NCBI RefSeq assembly: GCF_043380555.1
Contig: NC_091754.1
Coordinates: 24,884,905-24,948,904 of the forward strand
Source: Nothobranchius furzeri
Taxonomy: Eukaryota; Chordata; Actinopteri; Cyprinodontiformes; Nothobranchiidae
Reading direction: 5' to 3'
Length of the DNA stretch: 64,000 nt
In this document: positions 35,540 through 47,071 of the stretch, piece by piece
Layout: the number at the start of each line of letters is the position of its first letter
Position numbering within the stretch: position 1 is the first letter of the stretch
The notes under the pieces: generated by a model
What the model was told of the DNA's origin: nothing
The model's database searches: none
What the model saw: the letters and a program-made list of their open reading frames with translations, nothing else
Translations under genes and position numbers: made by a program

Positions 35540-37745
35540 GTGCCTCTGGGCGATGCCACATTAGACATGTTTCATTCTACAGGAACCTGTGAGGACAAAA
35601 CACATTTACTGATTTGTAACAAGTTACTAAACGTTCATCAACGTTGTTGTTTTACACATTTATCTTTTCACTGGTTGCCAGTGATGATGTGCTTGTCATT
35701 TTGCTGGAGGTTGCGCTGCTGGACAATTTTGACCCTATTGGCCATCCGTTGGTAAGGACTTAACAAAATTATCCCATTGTCCCATGTCTTATATATTCTG
35801 GAAGATGTGCAAATGCAGGGATGGGCATAGATATTCTGCTGGGGTGGGGCTGGGTTGGTGCCCTCGGACTCCGTGAGGCTCTGTAATGCTGCTGCTTTGG
35901 GCCCTGGCAGGATGGGCTGGGGTCTCCATGCCCTGGGTGGCAGTTTGACAACAGAGGTGCCTATTGGGGCCAGTAGGGGAGCTGGCTCCCTGGAAGGCTA
36001 AGCCCAACCAGCCATTCCTCCCCATCCCCATATATTTCTCTCCTCCTGCTCCCTCACATCATCACACAAACATGCACAAAGGACCTTGGGGAGTGGGCAA
36101 GTCAGGGAGTGCGGGTATGGACCCCATTTCCGCATTCCTGTGGCAACCTGCCCCCCAATTTTATTTGCACCATTTACGCTTCCACTGACGACATTCCACA
36201 CAAACACACACTTAGGGCCTTGGGAGTGAGCACATTCAACGGCATTTGGCAGGGGAATATTTCAGCCTCCTCCCGGGTGCCAGTGCCCAATTCCAATTTT
36301 AAACCGCACTTAGACACTGATGGCTGAAGGTGTAAGTGGGGTGGTGCGGTGGCATCAGCGGGCATAGGCCGGATGATGCCCACACTGCCCAGTCACCACA
36401 GCCATGGAATACACCTCATGATCACACAACACTATATTGGAGCAGGCAGAGGGAGACTAGGGGTCTTTGCCACCTCTGTTGTTGCTTGGCTTCCTGGGGC
36501 TGGAGGCTAGGAGGGAGATCTGGCCGTCTGGTTGGGGTCTGGGGTGGTGGGTTGCTGTGCTCAGCGTTGGGCGGGGGAGCCTGCTCATCAGCACCCCAGC
36601 AGAAAGGGTCAAACTCCGGTTACCGGTACCCAATGTGCAGCAGTACCGGGACCAGAGTGAATAGGGTGTGTATGGGGAGCATGAGTGGGTGTCCGGCGTG
36701 CATTTTTGTAAGTCTTGGGTTGTATGTGCATGTGTGAGCATGAGAGAGGGAGCGTGTGACTGTGTTTGTGTATGACTGTATATGTCAGGTGGGGCCTTTG
36801 ACTCCTCCCCTCTCCTGGAACTTCTCTTGATGATATAGATCTTTGTCCCCCCCTCCCCCTGCCACACCTGGTGTGAGGGGTTGTGCCATGGTCTGCCTGA
36901 GTGTTCGTGGCAACCGGGTCTGGGGGTTTAAGATTTTGGCATCTGCCTGATCAATCCCGGTGGCTGCCTGGTGGGGTCTGGATCCCTGGGTTCTGCTGGG
37001 TCCCCGGCGGGGGTGGTCGCCCCTGGGTCCCGGGTCGCTGGGTCCCGGGCTCGGCCGGCTAGGGGGTGGGAGGCTGCGGGCGGGCCTGTGGGCTTGCCGC
37101 TGATATCTGCCGGGACTCTGCCGGCTGCTGGTTGTGGCCCCCCGGGGCGATCCTCTGTGCATCTCGGAGGGGGGTGGGGGCCTTTCTGGTTGCAGTCTCC
37201 TTGGGGTTCCTGTGTTCTGGGGCAGCGCCTGGATCTCTGTGACTTGGAGCTCCCCCCGTCTCCTGCGCATCTTTGGGGGGCGGATCTGTGGTCCCTCACA
37301 CTCTCTGTTGGACGCTTCTATAGAGAAACCTTAAATAAACAAGCGCGTGTACACACACAGGTGCTCACATGGTGCTCTCAAAAGTATGGGCTTGGGCATG
37401 TTAAACACAGGTCTTAAGACTATGGTGGGCACTTGATGCACTGTGATTTATTATCGTGATTCTTCAGTTAAGCAATGTTGATTATATATTTTTTCATCAA
37501 GTTCACGCAGTGATAGCTAGATCTTGTTGTATTGTTGTTGTGTCCCTTTTTTTGTCCCTTTGCTTTTTTTTTTTTTTTTGTTCTCGTTTTCTGCAGGTCT
37601 AGAAGCAGACTCTTGTTCATTGTTTATTTTTGTGGACCCCCCCCCCCCTCTCTCCCCACCTTTTCTTTTCCTTTCTCTTTCACCTCTGTCTCCGTGTCTG
37701 GTCGGAATTACAATGCATTCAACAACAATAACAATAAAGTTTTAA
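35540..37745 (+). mobile_element. Putative non-LTR retrotransposon 3' region, GC-rich
   Basis: A 1.5-kb GC-rich stretch (about 35800-37310) stands out from AT-rich surroundings. A T-rich and pyrimidine-rich run follows, including TTTTTTTTTTTTTTTTTT near 37567 and a C run at 37639, then ACAACAATAACAATAAAGTT at the end. A long G-rich 3' UTR, pyrimidine tract and AATAAA-type end is a pattern I associate with teleost LINE 3' ends. No RT motif is left, so the class is a guess. Confidence 0.4.
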
Positions 37746-38929
37746 GTATCAGGCGTGACATTAAAAGCAAACGCTTTGATGCTCCACCTGAGAGTAAATC
37801 TGTAAGGCTTGACACCAGCATTCAGACATCAATTCTGCTTGCTTCACAGCCAGACAGGACACGGTAAAAAAAAAATAAATAAAATAAAAAAAAATTATCC
37901 CTTGCGTGCAATGAATTAGGTATGTACTGCCCCCTATTGTCAGGCAAAATACACAACGTCACTTTAAACATGATCTGCTCTGTTTAATCTGCACCTTTGT
38001 GCTTAGAACAGAAAACCATAGTAGAATTTATGATAGTTGAATGAATAGAACAAGTCTGGAATCCTCTAACAAGTGGGTTAGACAGAAATAGACTGCATGT
38101 CATTTTTCTGTGTGTCGCCCTCAGATGACCTCTGTGGTAAATCAGCACTTTGTAAATAAACGGAACTAACCGAATGATCGATGTTCTGCTCCACATCTCC
38201 GTCCTTGTGTTTTAATAGAGAAATCAAAACATTACTGTTATCATTTCCATCCTAAAGTTTGCTTAGTTGTTGTGATAAGCAGTAGGTCAGCTCATTTGTG
38301 TTTGTTTCCTTTGCTTTTAGGAGATTTGAATGTTTCCCAGCTGCCACACTTGACTTGACTTGACTGCTTGGTTTTAAAATAATAACTCAGTCAGTTTTGA
38401 GAATCAGGTTTAGTGTTTCAGCAATTCAGAAAACCTGTAATGGCCACATTTACTAAACAAAGACCACAAGTGTTTAAGGATACTAAATAAAACAACATAG
38501 TCAAGTGGCTGCCCTCTGTAGACATAGGGGGTACCGTCAAATGACTGCTCTCTGGGAGTGTTAACAACGGATGGCCATTAGGGTCAAAAATCCCTGGGAG
38601 AAAAGCACAATTTTTGAATCAGTACTTTGTCAGATTGTTCACAGGGCTGCAAACTCTCACGCACTGAGCGTGAAACACACGTTTGACCCTCTGCACATGC
38701 CACACCTCCAATATGTCACTTTGAGCAATCAATACCCCTCCCCTCTGCTCCGTCGGTGGGCAGACGGTCCATGCCCACCCCAACCCTCCGCTCTCACGAG
38801 CTGGAATGTTCAAAAGTTGGCAGCTCTGCGTTCGCCTACCAGCAAAACGAAAAGCACACCGGAGTCCCTTTCATCACAAGCAACGAGTGAAGAGGTAAAT
38901 GTGTGAAACAACAACGTTTATGAACGCTG
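37746..38929. other. Intergenic, no gene recognised
   Basis: AT-rich. The segment 38620-38890 (GGGCTGCAAACTCTCACGCA and following) resembles a common teleost interspersed sequence, but I cannot classify it. Confidence 0.4.
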
Positions 38930-39080
38930 GCTCTGATGCTCAAGCCACCTGATGTGGCTCTTCTCGATGTGGAGGAGCAGCAGATCTACTGTGAGCGTCT
39001 CCAGGATGAGCAAGCTTCTAACCTTACCTCCAAAACAAAGCCCAGCCCTGTAGAGAAAACTAATTTCAGCCTTGTTTATC
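38930..39080 (-). mobile_element. Rex3/RTE LINE fragment, RT C-terminal region
   Basis: The minus strand encodes AEISFLYRAGLCF, then GKVRSLLILETLTVDLLLLH and IEKSHIRWL. This matches, with decay, the S-F-L-RVAGL, VRSS-I and RVERS-LRWF segment of Rex3. Confidence 0.7.
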
Positions 39081-39360
39081 TGCGACGGTGTAGAAGGGGC
39101 CCAACATGCTAACCACACTGTATCCATGATAAAGCTTCAACTCCATCACATCATCAGTACCATGCATGAATGATCATCCAGCATTTAGCTGCATCCTGAC
39201 AAGGTTTCAGAAAGCCAGAACAAGGTCCAGTGCATGGTGCTATCCTAGGTAAAAAGGATGAACATCAAACAAAAAACAAAACCAAGATTGACTAAAAATG
39301 TCCTAATTTGCCAGAGTCCTGCTGCATTATATTACATTATGATGGTTGTGAGACGCATAC

Positions 39361-39402
39361 TATTAGGTCTGGAGAGAACCCCCCTTCTCTCCAGACCTAA
39401 TA
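39361..39402. repeat. Perfect 18-bp hairpin with C6 loop
   Basis: TATTAGGTCTGGAGAGAA (39361-39378), CCCCCC, then TTCTCTCCAGACCTAATA (39385-39402), an exact reverse complement. Confidence 0.95.
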
Positions 39403-39428
39403 TTATGCCTTGTGGCCAGTTAATCTGA

Positions 39429-39580
39429 TTTTTGTTTTGATGAGGAAAATCAAAACCTGCATCAAGAAATCAAGAAACGACCTCAAGATGCAGGAAAAAC
39501 AAACCTTTACTAATCATTTCAGGCCTGATTCAAGATGAGTTACTTTTGTGATTAGTTCAGTTGTTTCTTTTTAAAACATT
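39429..39580 (+). repeat. Dispersed 152-bp repeat, copy 2
   Basis: Near-identical to 30584-30735. It starts 27 bp after the hairpin. Confidence 0.75.
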
Positions 39581-39784
39581 ACGACCAAGCGGAAAACAAC
39601 CGCTTTTGTTGAAGCCTGTTTCCCGTTACATATTGTTTGTATACTTACTGTAAAGAAAGTTCTGTAAAGTTCTTTGCTCGTCAAGTCCCATCTCTCCCAA
39701 TTGCTGGTTGGTTCTTTTGTTCCTTTTGCCTAGCTTTTCCATTTTCGGATTGGATTTTTTTTTGTGTCAATTGTTGTTTCGCTT

Positions 39785-39860
39785 TTTATTTAATGGGCGA
39801 GAAAAAATTTGCCAAACAGCTAAGTCGCGAAGGGTGAACTGTCGAGGGATTACTGTAATA
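39785..39860. mobile_element. Possible pogo/Tigger-like transposon end
   Basis: GTCGAGGGATTACTGTA is the complement of TACAGTAATCCCTCGAC, the kind of terminal repeat seen in Tigger/pogo DNA transposons. It is preceded by GCGAAGGGTGAACTG. No opposite end or transposase is seen. Confidence 0.45.
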
Positions 39861-41640
39861 CGAACGCTCCAAACATCCTTTCTTGTCAAACAATTTCTCC
39901 CTGGTGATACGTTTTAAATACGTTGTGCATATGAAGCCCATATTTATTGACTTTATTGTCTTCACTCTATCGCTGCCACCCAAGTTTGACCCAGTTGCAG
40001 CAGCAGGGAGGTGGGAAGCATAAGTATGTGACATCAGTACATTATCTTGTTGTTGTTACGTTTACACAAACGATGCCTGTTAGGAAAATAACTCAAATAT
40101 AAAACCAGTTACACCTTTTGTTGCAACCATGTCGCCACCTCTTCATACACATTACACTGCCGAAGGTGCAAATACAAATAATTTACGAGCCATTACTGCT
40201 TACTGACATTTAGAAAAAGACACAGGACATTCCCCAGTCAGATCTTGTGCTGCAGGGTCTATGTCATGAGGGAAGTGTTGATGTGGCACACATTGCATTA
40301 TTTCTGCTTGAAAGAATACTACACTTACTGACTAGCAAGGGCAGTGAGGGTGTGAATGAGTCTGTCGTTGCACGTCTGAAGCTTGTTGCTCTGGAATCAT
40401 ACCACTCTCTTACATAAATGCATGCTTACATTCACTTGAGCACCTAAACAGGTACAGGCCAGTGGCGTGAAGCAAATTCGACGTGAAGCAAATGCGACGG
40501 GTGGTTCCTTTGACCTGATTTCCTACGATGAGAAGTACTCGAGCATCCAGACGTTTTACAAACACACACACACCCTGCTCTTTCATTCCCTTTTAAGCTC
40601 ACTTTGTTGCTCCTCTGCTTTCACTATCACAGAGCAAACCTCACTGGCGCCCCGTGCTCACTTTTGACATCAGTGGTTAAATAATGGCTTTTGAATTTCT
40701 CAGATGACGGGGGCCAGAATCTAACGGAGCGGTGGGGTTTAGTGGCGAATTATGAATCAACTCATGACAAGGTTTTGCAAATCTCTTGAAACATTCGTGA
40801 AAATGCGAATAAACTTCAAACAAATGCAAACATAAGTGAGCCTTTTTGTGACTAAATTGCATCAAAAACTTTGCACATCAGTTGCATGGTTGCTGCAATT
40901 TGCTCATAATTACATTATATTCCCCTGAACCCGGCTGGATATAAAACCTCTTGTAAACGTGTCATGAGCACCAATACTGTACATCTAAACATTGACCAGC
41001 AGTCGGTGAGATCCAATTACCAAAATGTGTGTCCTTCTTTAGTCATACTTTGAGCTCATCTATCTCTCTTCTCACCTTTTCTCTTTTTGAAACTAACATT
41101 CTAACCTTTATTCTGCAAGCCTTTCTTAATGCAGAGAACATATTCATGAATGCAAATCAAATCAGCCCTAAAGCAACGAGTCACAGAGGTTTTCCTATAG
41201 AGATACTAGCAGAGCAAGCACATAATTCTCATTACATCATGCTGCGTGTGTAACGTATGGGTGAGCAGCCCTCCATTCGAGTAAACCAACACTTATCTTT
41301 ACTTAATTTGGGGCTGAGCACCTAACCTGTCATCTCACCAAAAGCCGCACTGCAGCAGCTTCTGCTTTCTCTGTTTGTAGCTGTCCTTCTGTCAAATGTA
41401 ATGCTCTTCTCGTCTCATCTCTTGCATCTGCTTGCTTATTTTTTCCTTTTCTTCTTGCTCCCCCTACTGTATTTGCCTTTCTTCAATTTCCAGTCCTTTC
41501 ATCTATCCGCAAATCCTCTTCAACGCCGTCTATGACTCTTATATTCACAATATTATGAAGGGCAATTATCCCTCACAGTGACCCTTCTTATCAGAAAATG
41601 GATCTTAAAGGCTTTCATTTGCATGCATCTCTCATATCCG
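39861..41640. other. Intergenic, nothing recognised
   Basis: AT-rich. A 16-bp imperfect tandem duplication (GTGAAGCAAATTCGAC / GTGAAGCAAATGCGAC) lies at about 40477-40508. No gene seen. Confidence 0.4.
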
Positions 41641-41649
41641 TGTGCTAGA

Positions 41650-42173
41650 GTGAAAATGAGACTAGAAGGGGGAGTGTAAGGAGGTGAAGAGCATTGCGTC
41701 ATGGGGGTGTGTTGAGTGAGAGGAGGGATGAGCCGGCTGTCAGTCAGTGACGCCAGTGGAACACGTGCATCGGCTATGGCAGGGTAGACGCTGTGCAGAG
41801 GTTTTCTGGCTGTGGGTGAGAAGAGAGAGACAGCCGCAGCTCCTTGTTGCAGAAGGGGTTGACCAAGGGAGAGTGCTGTGCATCTGTGGGAGAATGTGTG
41901 TGTGTGCGTGTGTTTGGATGGGAGTTTGGAACTGTGTGATGTAGAGGCTGCATGAGCTGCAACTGGAGCTGCACTGCTGCTGGTGAATAATGCAGACAGA
42001 GGAACAGCGTTTGGATAGCATGCAAGGAGCCAGATTAATAATGCATCGTGCCGGTTACGAGCTCTGCATTAGTTAGTTTGTCTGGGACCTGTAGCTGCCT
42101 ACTGCCTGCCTGACTTACTGACATCCCGCCTACCTTCCTGCCTGCCTGGCGGACTGTCTGACCTATCCAGAAA
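41650..42173 (+). promoter_or_regulatory. myo16: Proposed 5' UTR and promoter region of myo16
   Basis: A low-repeat stretch upstream of the proposed first myo16 coding exon. No TATA box is clear. It holds an upstream open frame (41990-42076, 28 codons). The transcription start cannot be located by eye. Confidence 0.4.
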
Positions 42174-42201
42174 ATGTCTTACTACCATTTCATCAAATGC
42201 T
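42174..42201 (+). CDS. myo16: Proposed first coding exon of myo16 (alternative N terminus)
   Basis: ATG at 42174 (A at -3) reads MSYYHFIKC plus one base, then a strong donor T|GTAAGT. Spliced to 55142 it stays in frame with no stop (CCFQLCNVFRQN) into the standard myo16 start at 55177, adding 21 residues. I recall that mammalian MYO16 has an isoform with about twenty extra N-terminal residues, which would fit, but that is from memory. The junction makes a cysteine cluster (KC-CCF) that could be palmitoylated. Evidence is splice phase, consensus donor, strand and distance only; cDNA would decide. Intron 1 would be 12.9 kb. Confidence 0.6.
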
Positions 42202-42413
42202 GTAAGTAACCCTTCAGCGACTGCATTTTGTTGCATTACAGGAGGTGTCATTGTATTTGCATCATCTATATGAATCTGCCATTTTCACTTCTAATGGTTG
42301 TCAGTCTGAAATAAATACCATGCTTGCAAATTATGGTTGTTATGCAGCAAATGATGGTCATCTGCTGCAAACCTAAGCAGTCTTAACTTTGAATGGTCAT
42401 TTGTTGTGTCCCC

Positions 42414-42415
<2 letters not shown>

Positions 42416-42507
<92 letters not shown>

Positions 42508-42527
42508 AGGTGTGTGTGTGTGTGCTG

Positions 42528-42591
<64 letters not shown>

Positions 42592-42611
42592 AGGTGTGTG
42601 TGTGTGTGCTG

Positions 42612-42647
<36 letters not shown>

Positions 42648-42688
42648 AGGTGTGTGTGTGTGTGCTGTAGGTGTGTGTGTGTGTGCTG

Positions 42689-42766
<78 letters not shown>

Positions 42767-42780
42767 AGGTGTGTGTGTGA
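42416..42780. repeat. (TG)n VNTR with regularly inserted CTGTAG
   Basis: TG repeats of varying length are punctuated about nine times by GTGCTGTAGGTG. This gives a higher-order repeat about 215 bp after the proposed exon 1 donor. Confidence 0.95.
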
Positions 42781-43685
42781 GCCTGCTGCAGAGAACTGCT
42801 GCAGACAAGTGAAGTTGACCGGTGAATGCGGCAGGTATGGAGACTAAAAAAGGAGAAAGATGAATTGGAGCCACAAAGACATGCTTCCCACGATTGTCTG
42901 GCGTGTTAGTAATACACCGACAGACCAACACAGACAGAGAGAGAGAGAGAGGAGGAGAGAGGAGGTGAGATAGAGGGATAGTCATTTCACTGAGTAGGAA
43001 GCACAGATGGAGAGACAGTTAAGGTGATTTTAGAGGGGGAGCGAGGGAATGTCATGGTTGGGAAAGGATGTGAGAATGAAGTGTTGCAAAGAGTGACAAG
43101 CAGGCTCACACAGATTTGGGGAAGAAAAATGCTGATTTCTGAGCGGCGACGGCCGGGAAGGATGAGGTTAAAATGGAGGAATGGAAGAGTGTCGATGTGT
43201 GAAATCTATAATAAATGTTACATTTAATGTCAAATATCTAATTCAAGATCACGTCCTGATCCACATAATGCACCATCAGCTGGACGTCCTGTATGCTGTC
43301 TGTGATAGCATCCTGTGTGTACATATTTGAGTGTGTGTACATGTGTGTTGTAATGCTATTTATTAAATTACAAATCCCTACACCACTGTCTGTGTTATTA
43401 GCTGGAGTCTGCATGGGAACGTTCAACATTAAATCAATAACTGATAGCCTGGAGAGGAGATGCAAGGAGATGAAAGCTCATGCTTCCCACATCCCTCTGA
43501 TCCTTCGTGCGATATTTCCCATCAGTACTGTTCTTCAGTCTGCTTCTCATTCCCAGCATTCATGGCACTTGGAGCTGCCACTTCAGTGTTAAAAATTATG
43601 TCTAGTTTATAAATCTGTTGTTGCAAACAGAAAAAAAAATCCAGTGCTTTTAAGAAATGCAGAGCAGGTAATGGGGACTGAACAC
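42781..43685. other. Myo16 intron 1, nothing recognised
   Basis: No element or gene recognised; short A/G-rich tract at 42934-42975. Confidence 0.45.
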
Positions 43686-44632
43686 ATCTCCTACCAGGAA
43701 ATTTATGTTTATGTTTATGTTTATGTATTTTGCAGACACTTTTGTCCAAAACGACTTACAAGTGATAATCGGCATATTGCCCTTTAGGCTAACAACAACC
43801 ACAACAACATTGACATCAGTCATGGAGAGTAGGGAACAAGGGGGGGACGGTAGAGAGGGGGGACGGGTGCAGGCAAGGTGCTAGTTTAGAAGATGCTCTC
43901 TGAAGAGCAGGGTCTTCAGGAGTTTCTTGAAAATTGAAAAGGAAGCTCCTGTTCTGGTAGTGCTTGGTAGGTCATTCCACATTTGTGGAATGATGCATGA
44001 GAAGAGTCTGGATTGTCCTGAGCGTGGTGTAGGCACTGCTAGCCGACGATCCCGTGATGACCGGAGCGGCCGGGCCGAGACGTAAGCCTTCGCAAGAGGA
44101 TTCAGGTAGATGGGGGCCGTACCATCTCGGACTTTGTATGCTAGTGTTAGCAATTTGAATTTGATGCGTGTTGCTAGCGGTAGCCAGTGGAGCTCAATGA
44201 ACAGAGGGGTGACGTGTGCTCTTTTTGGCTGATTGAAGACCAGACGCGCCGCTGCGTTCTGGACCATTTGAAGAGGTCTCACAGTACAGGCTGGAAGACC
44301 AGTTAGAAGGGCATTGCAGTAATCGAGGCGGGAGATGACAGTAGATTACACCAGGAGCTGGGTGGCATGTTGTGTTAGGTATGGTCTGATCTTTCGTGTG
44401 TCATACAGCTCAAAGCAGCATGAACGAGCAACAGAGGCAACATGATCTTTAAAGGTCAGGTGTTCATCAATCACAACACCCAGATTTCAAACTGCCTTTG
44501 AAGGAGCCAGAGATAGGAAGTCATCTTGGAATGAGATATTGTGCTGTATGAATGGTTTTGCTGGGATGACAAGTAGTTCAGTTTTAGAGAGGTTAAGTTG
44601 GATATGGTGGGATTTCATCCATTTTATGAGCA
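43686..44632 (-). mobile_element. L2-type LINE, 5' truncated, copy B
   Basis: Near-identical to copy A at 17199-18600 over its length and in the same orientation. Its C terminus is intact (MWNDLPSTTRTGASFSIF then KKLLKTLLFREHLLN), while copy A has a one-base deletion there. It carries the same TAA stop in the RT frame (TTA at 44346-44348). The 3' tail again shows TTTATG repeats and GCAGACACTTTTGTCC. Confidence 0.88.
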
Positions 44633-44971
44633 CTCTGTTCTCGAAAACGCCACAAAAGCTCGTCACACATTCTTCATTTGCAGCATGAGCTTTTGAGTTT
44701 TGGCAGCGGGGCTAAACATTCTCATTAGGAGAATGAATTAATTCAGAAAGTTATTTTCTTTCCCATTTTAATCAGCATTTTAACAATGCCTTCAAAAGCT
44801 GAATGGGATTGATCTTTATGTTTCTAGGTAAATAGCAGAGACCATAACCTTTTTCTAAATGTGCACGTGTGTTTTGACAAATTTGACAATCATGGACTAT
44901 GTTGCACTGTAAGTGGTTACTTTAAGAGTTTATTTATTTGTTTTAATCAAATTGTAAAATATTGTATCCTA
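44633..44971. other. Intron sequence, nothing recognised
   Basis: AT-rich. Confidence 0.4.
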
Positions 44972-45316
44972 CACAGTGGTGCAGCACTGTAGCCTCGCAC
45001 CAAGAAGGTCGTGGCGGGTTCAAATCCCAACCTGGGGCATTTCTGCATGGAGTTTGCATGTTGTCCTTGTGCACCTGTGGGTTCTCTCCTCCCACAGTCC
45101 TAAAGCATGACTGTCAGGTTGATTCATTTCTCTAAAACCACCTTAGGTGTGTGTGTGTGTTTGGTTGTTTGTCCTGTGTGTGTCTGTGTTGCCCTGTGAT
45201 GGACTGGCAACCTGTCCAGGATGTACCCCGCCTGCTCGCCTAGAGATTGCTGGAGCTAGGCCCCGTCCCCCAGCGACCCTGCATGGACAAGCGGGTATAG
45301 ACAGTTGATGTGTGGA
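44972..45316 (+). mobile_element. tRNA-like SINE/retroposon with target duplication
   Basis: The head carries GGTTCAAATCC (B box, near 45019). The body has TGCATGGAGTTTGCATGTTG, CTCCCACAGTCC, TTGCCCTGTGATGGACTGGC and CCTGTCCAGGATGTACCCCG, a very common teleost repeat. TGTATCCTA lies on both sides (44963-44971 and 45317-45325), consistent with a target-site duplication. Confidence 0.75.
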
Positions 45317-46207
45317 TGTATCCTATTGTATCACATCACATCATATCATTATGAATTATATACAGCACTGCATCTATCATTGTATAACGTTTTGTGTTGC
45401 ATCAAAAAATAATAATAATTGTGGAATATTTGGACTGAAATGTAAACACACTTAAGATTAACTCAAGGATAGCTATCTCATTAACATTTCAGAGGACAAA
45501 TAATTACTCTTTAATCATCTAATAAAACAATAAATATCCATGTTTCAGCATCATTTTTTTCATGTATTGTGTAAATGGGTGATTAAAGATAGATGAAGGT
45601 CAATAATTGATCTCAGGATCTGTCTTTTGATGTGTGCAGATTGATTTCAGTTGGGGCTAGCAACACAAACCTTTGTTATATTTATGAATGCACAAGCTTA
45701 ACTGCTGCATTACTCACCAGATCAGTACTGAGATGAACCTTGTTGGGTAATTTTATCAATCCAGGATTACCTTAGGGGAAGTTTAATGCACAGGGGGTTA
45801 TAGTAATCAATCAAGCAACACCAATTCAAATCATAAACAATCAATATAGACTTTGCAAAGTGGAGAGGAAGGAATACACACCAAGCACGAGTCTCAGTTC
45901 ACTCTCCACGTTGGAATAGCTCCAGATAAGGGTGTATTGTGTGTTGATGATATTATACAAGTCTGAGGTTCAAGTACTATGTAAAATCTACATCATAATC
46001 ACAAACTACATATTAAAATAACAACGAGGCATTTTTATAACCACCTTTCGACTCATCTCCTGCCTCCTCTGCGCTTTTCACTCCCCCTCCATCATTTTTC
46101 ACACTGTGGGAGCATTTCTCAAACAGGAATTCTCCGACTGTGAAGTACTTGTGTGAACATCAACTGCTGAATTATGACTCACATCCTCCTTGTGTACATC
46201 TCAGATG
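45317..46207. other. Myo16 intron 1, nothing recognised
   Basis: AT-rich, no features seen. Confidence 0.4.
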
Positions 46208-46215
46208 ATCATGTG

Positions 46216-46792
46216 CAGAGGTGGGCTCGAGTCACATGACTTGGACTCAAGTCAGACTCAAGTAATTATTTTAATGACTTCTGACTTGACTTGATAAAAT
46301 CTATAAAGACTTACGAAATGACTCGGACTTGAACGCCAATGACTTGCGACTTGAACTGACTTGCATCTGTTGATTTGATGATGACTTGAGCATATTTGAT
46401 ATTTTATTCCAAAAGTGGCCCGACATGGACAATAATCATAAATCATTCTTTATTCTGGGTGTGATCTTGTTCCGCTAAATGCAGCAGCTCTTTGTTTACA
46501 ATCAGTTTCAGCTGCACTTTCTGCTTGTTGGAGCAAATAAATGAAGCTTTAAGAAGCTTTTTTTCTGGAATTTATTTATTATCATTGTCATTAAATTGAA
46601 CTTTGACAGATGACTTGATTATGACTTGAAAATTCAAAGTTAAGGACTTGGACTTGACTTGGACTTCCACATCATTGACTTTGGACTCGACTTGGACTTG
46701 GTTGTCTTTGGCTTGGACTTGACTTGAGACTTGACTGGAAAGGCTTGTGACTTACTAGTGACTTGCAAAGCAGTGACTTGGTCACACCTCTA
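46216..46792. mobile_element. Non-autonomous hAT-type element, copy 1 (TGACTTG-rich)
   Basis: Short terminal inverted repeats (CAGAGGTG at the left, CACCTCTA at the right) are flanked by a perfect 8-bp duplication, ATCATGTG (46208-46215 and 46793-46800). An 8-bp duplication and CAGNGGTG-like ends are typical of hAT. The interior is built of many GACTTG-type words, with no transposase. A second copy is at 59199-59711. Confidence 0.87.
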
Positions 46793-46984
46793 ATCATGTG
46801 TGAAAATGACCTTTAAGATGAGCACTTTTACTGACCTTTTCTTTTACTCCGACCTGAATGAGGAAACCTTTATTTATTAATATCATTACCAGCATATGTG
46901 AAAACCTAATTTATTATTGGAACATTTGGCACTATATAAATACACTAAATTGAATTTAACAGTTGTGTTACTTTATTTTGATGT

Positions 46985-46992
46985 AAGGCACG

Positions 46993-47070
<78 letters not shown>
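46985..47070. repeat. (CA)n microsatellite
   Basis: About 40 CA units. Confidence 0.97.

Positions 47071-47071
<1 letters not shown>

Noticed and set aside
40467..40667. 66-codon frame with GGSFDLISYDEKYSSIQTFY
   Set aside because: Looks slightly protein-like but is short, runs into HTHTLL-type low complexity and lacks splice or family support.
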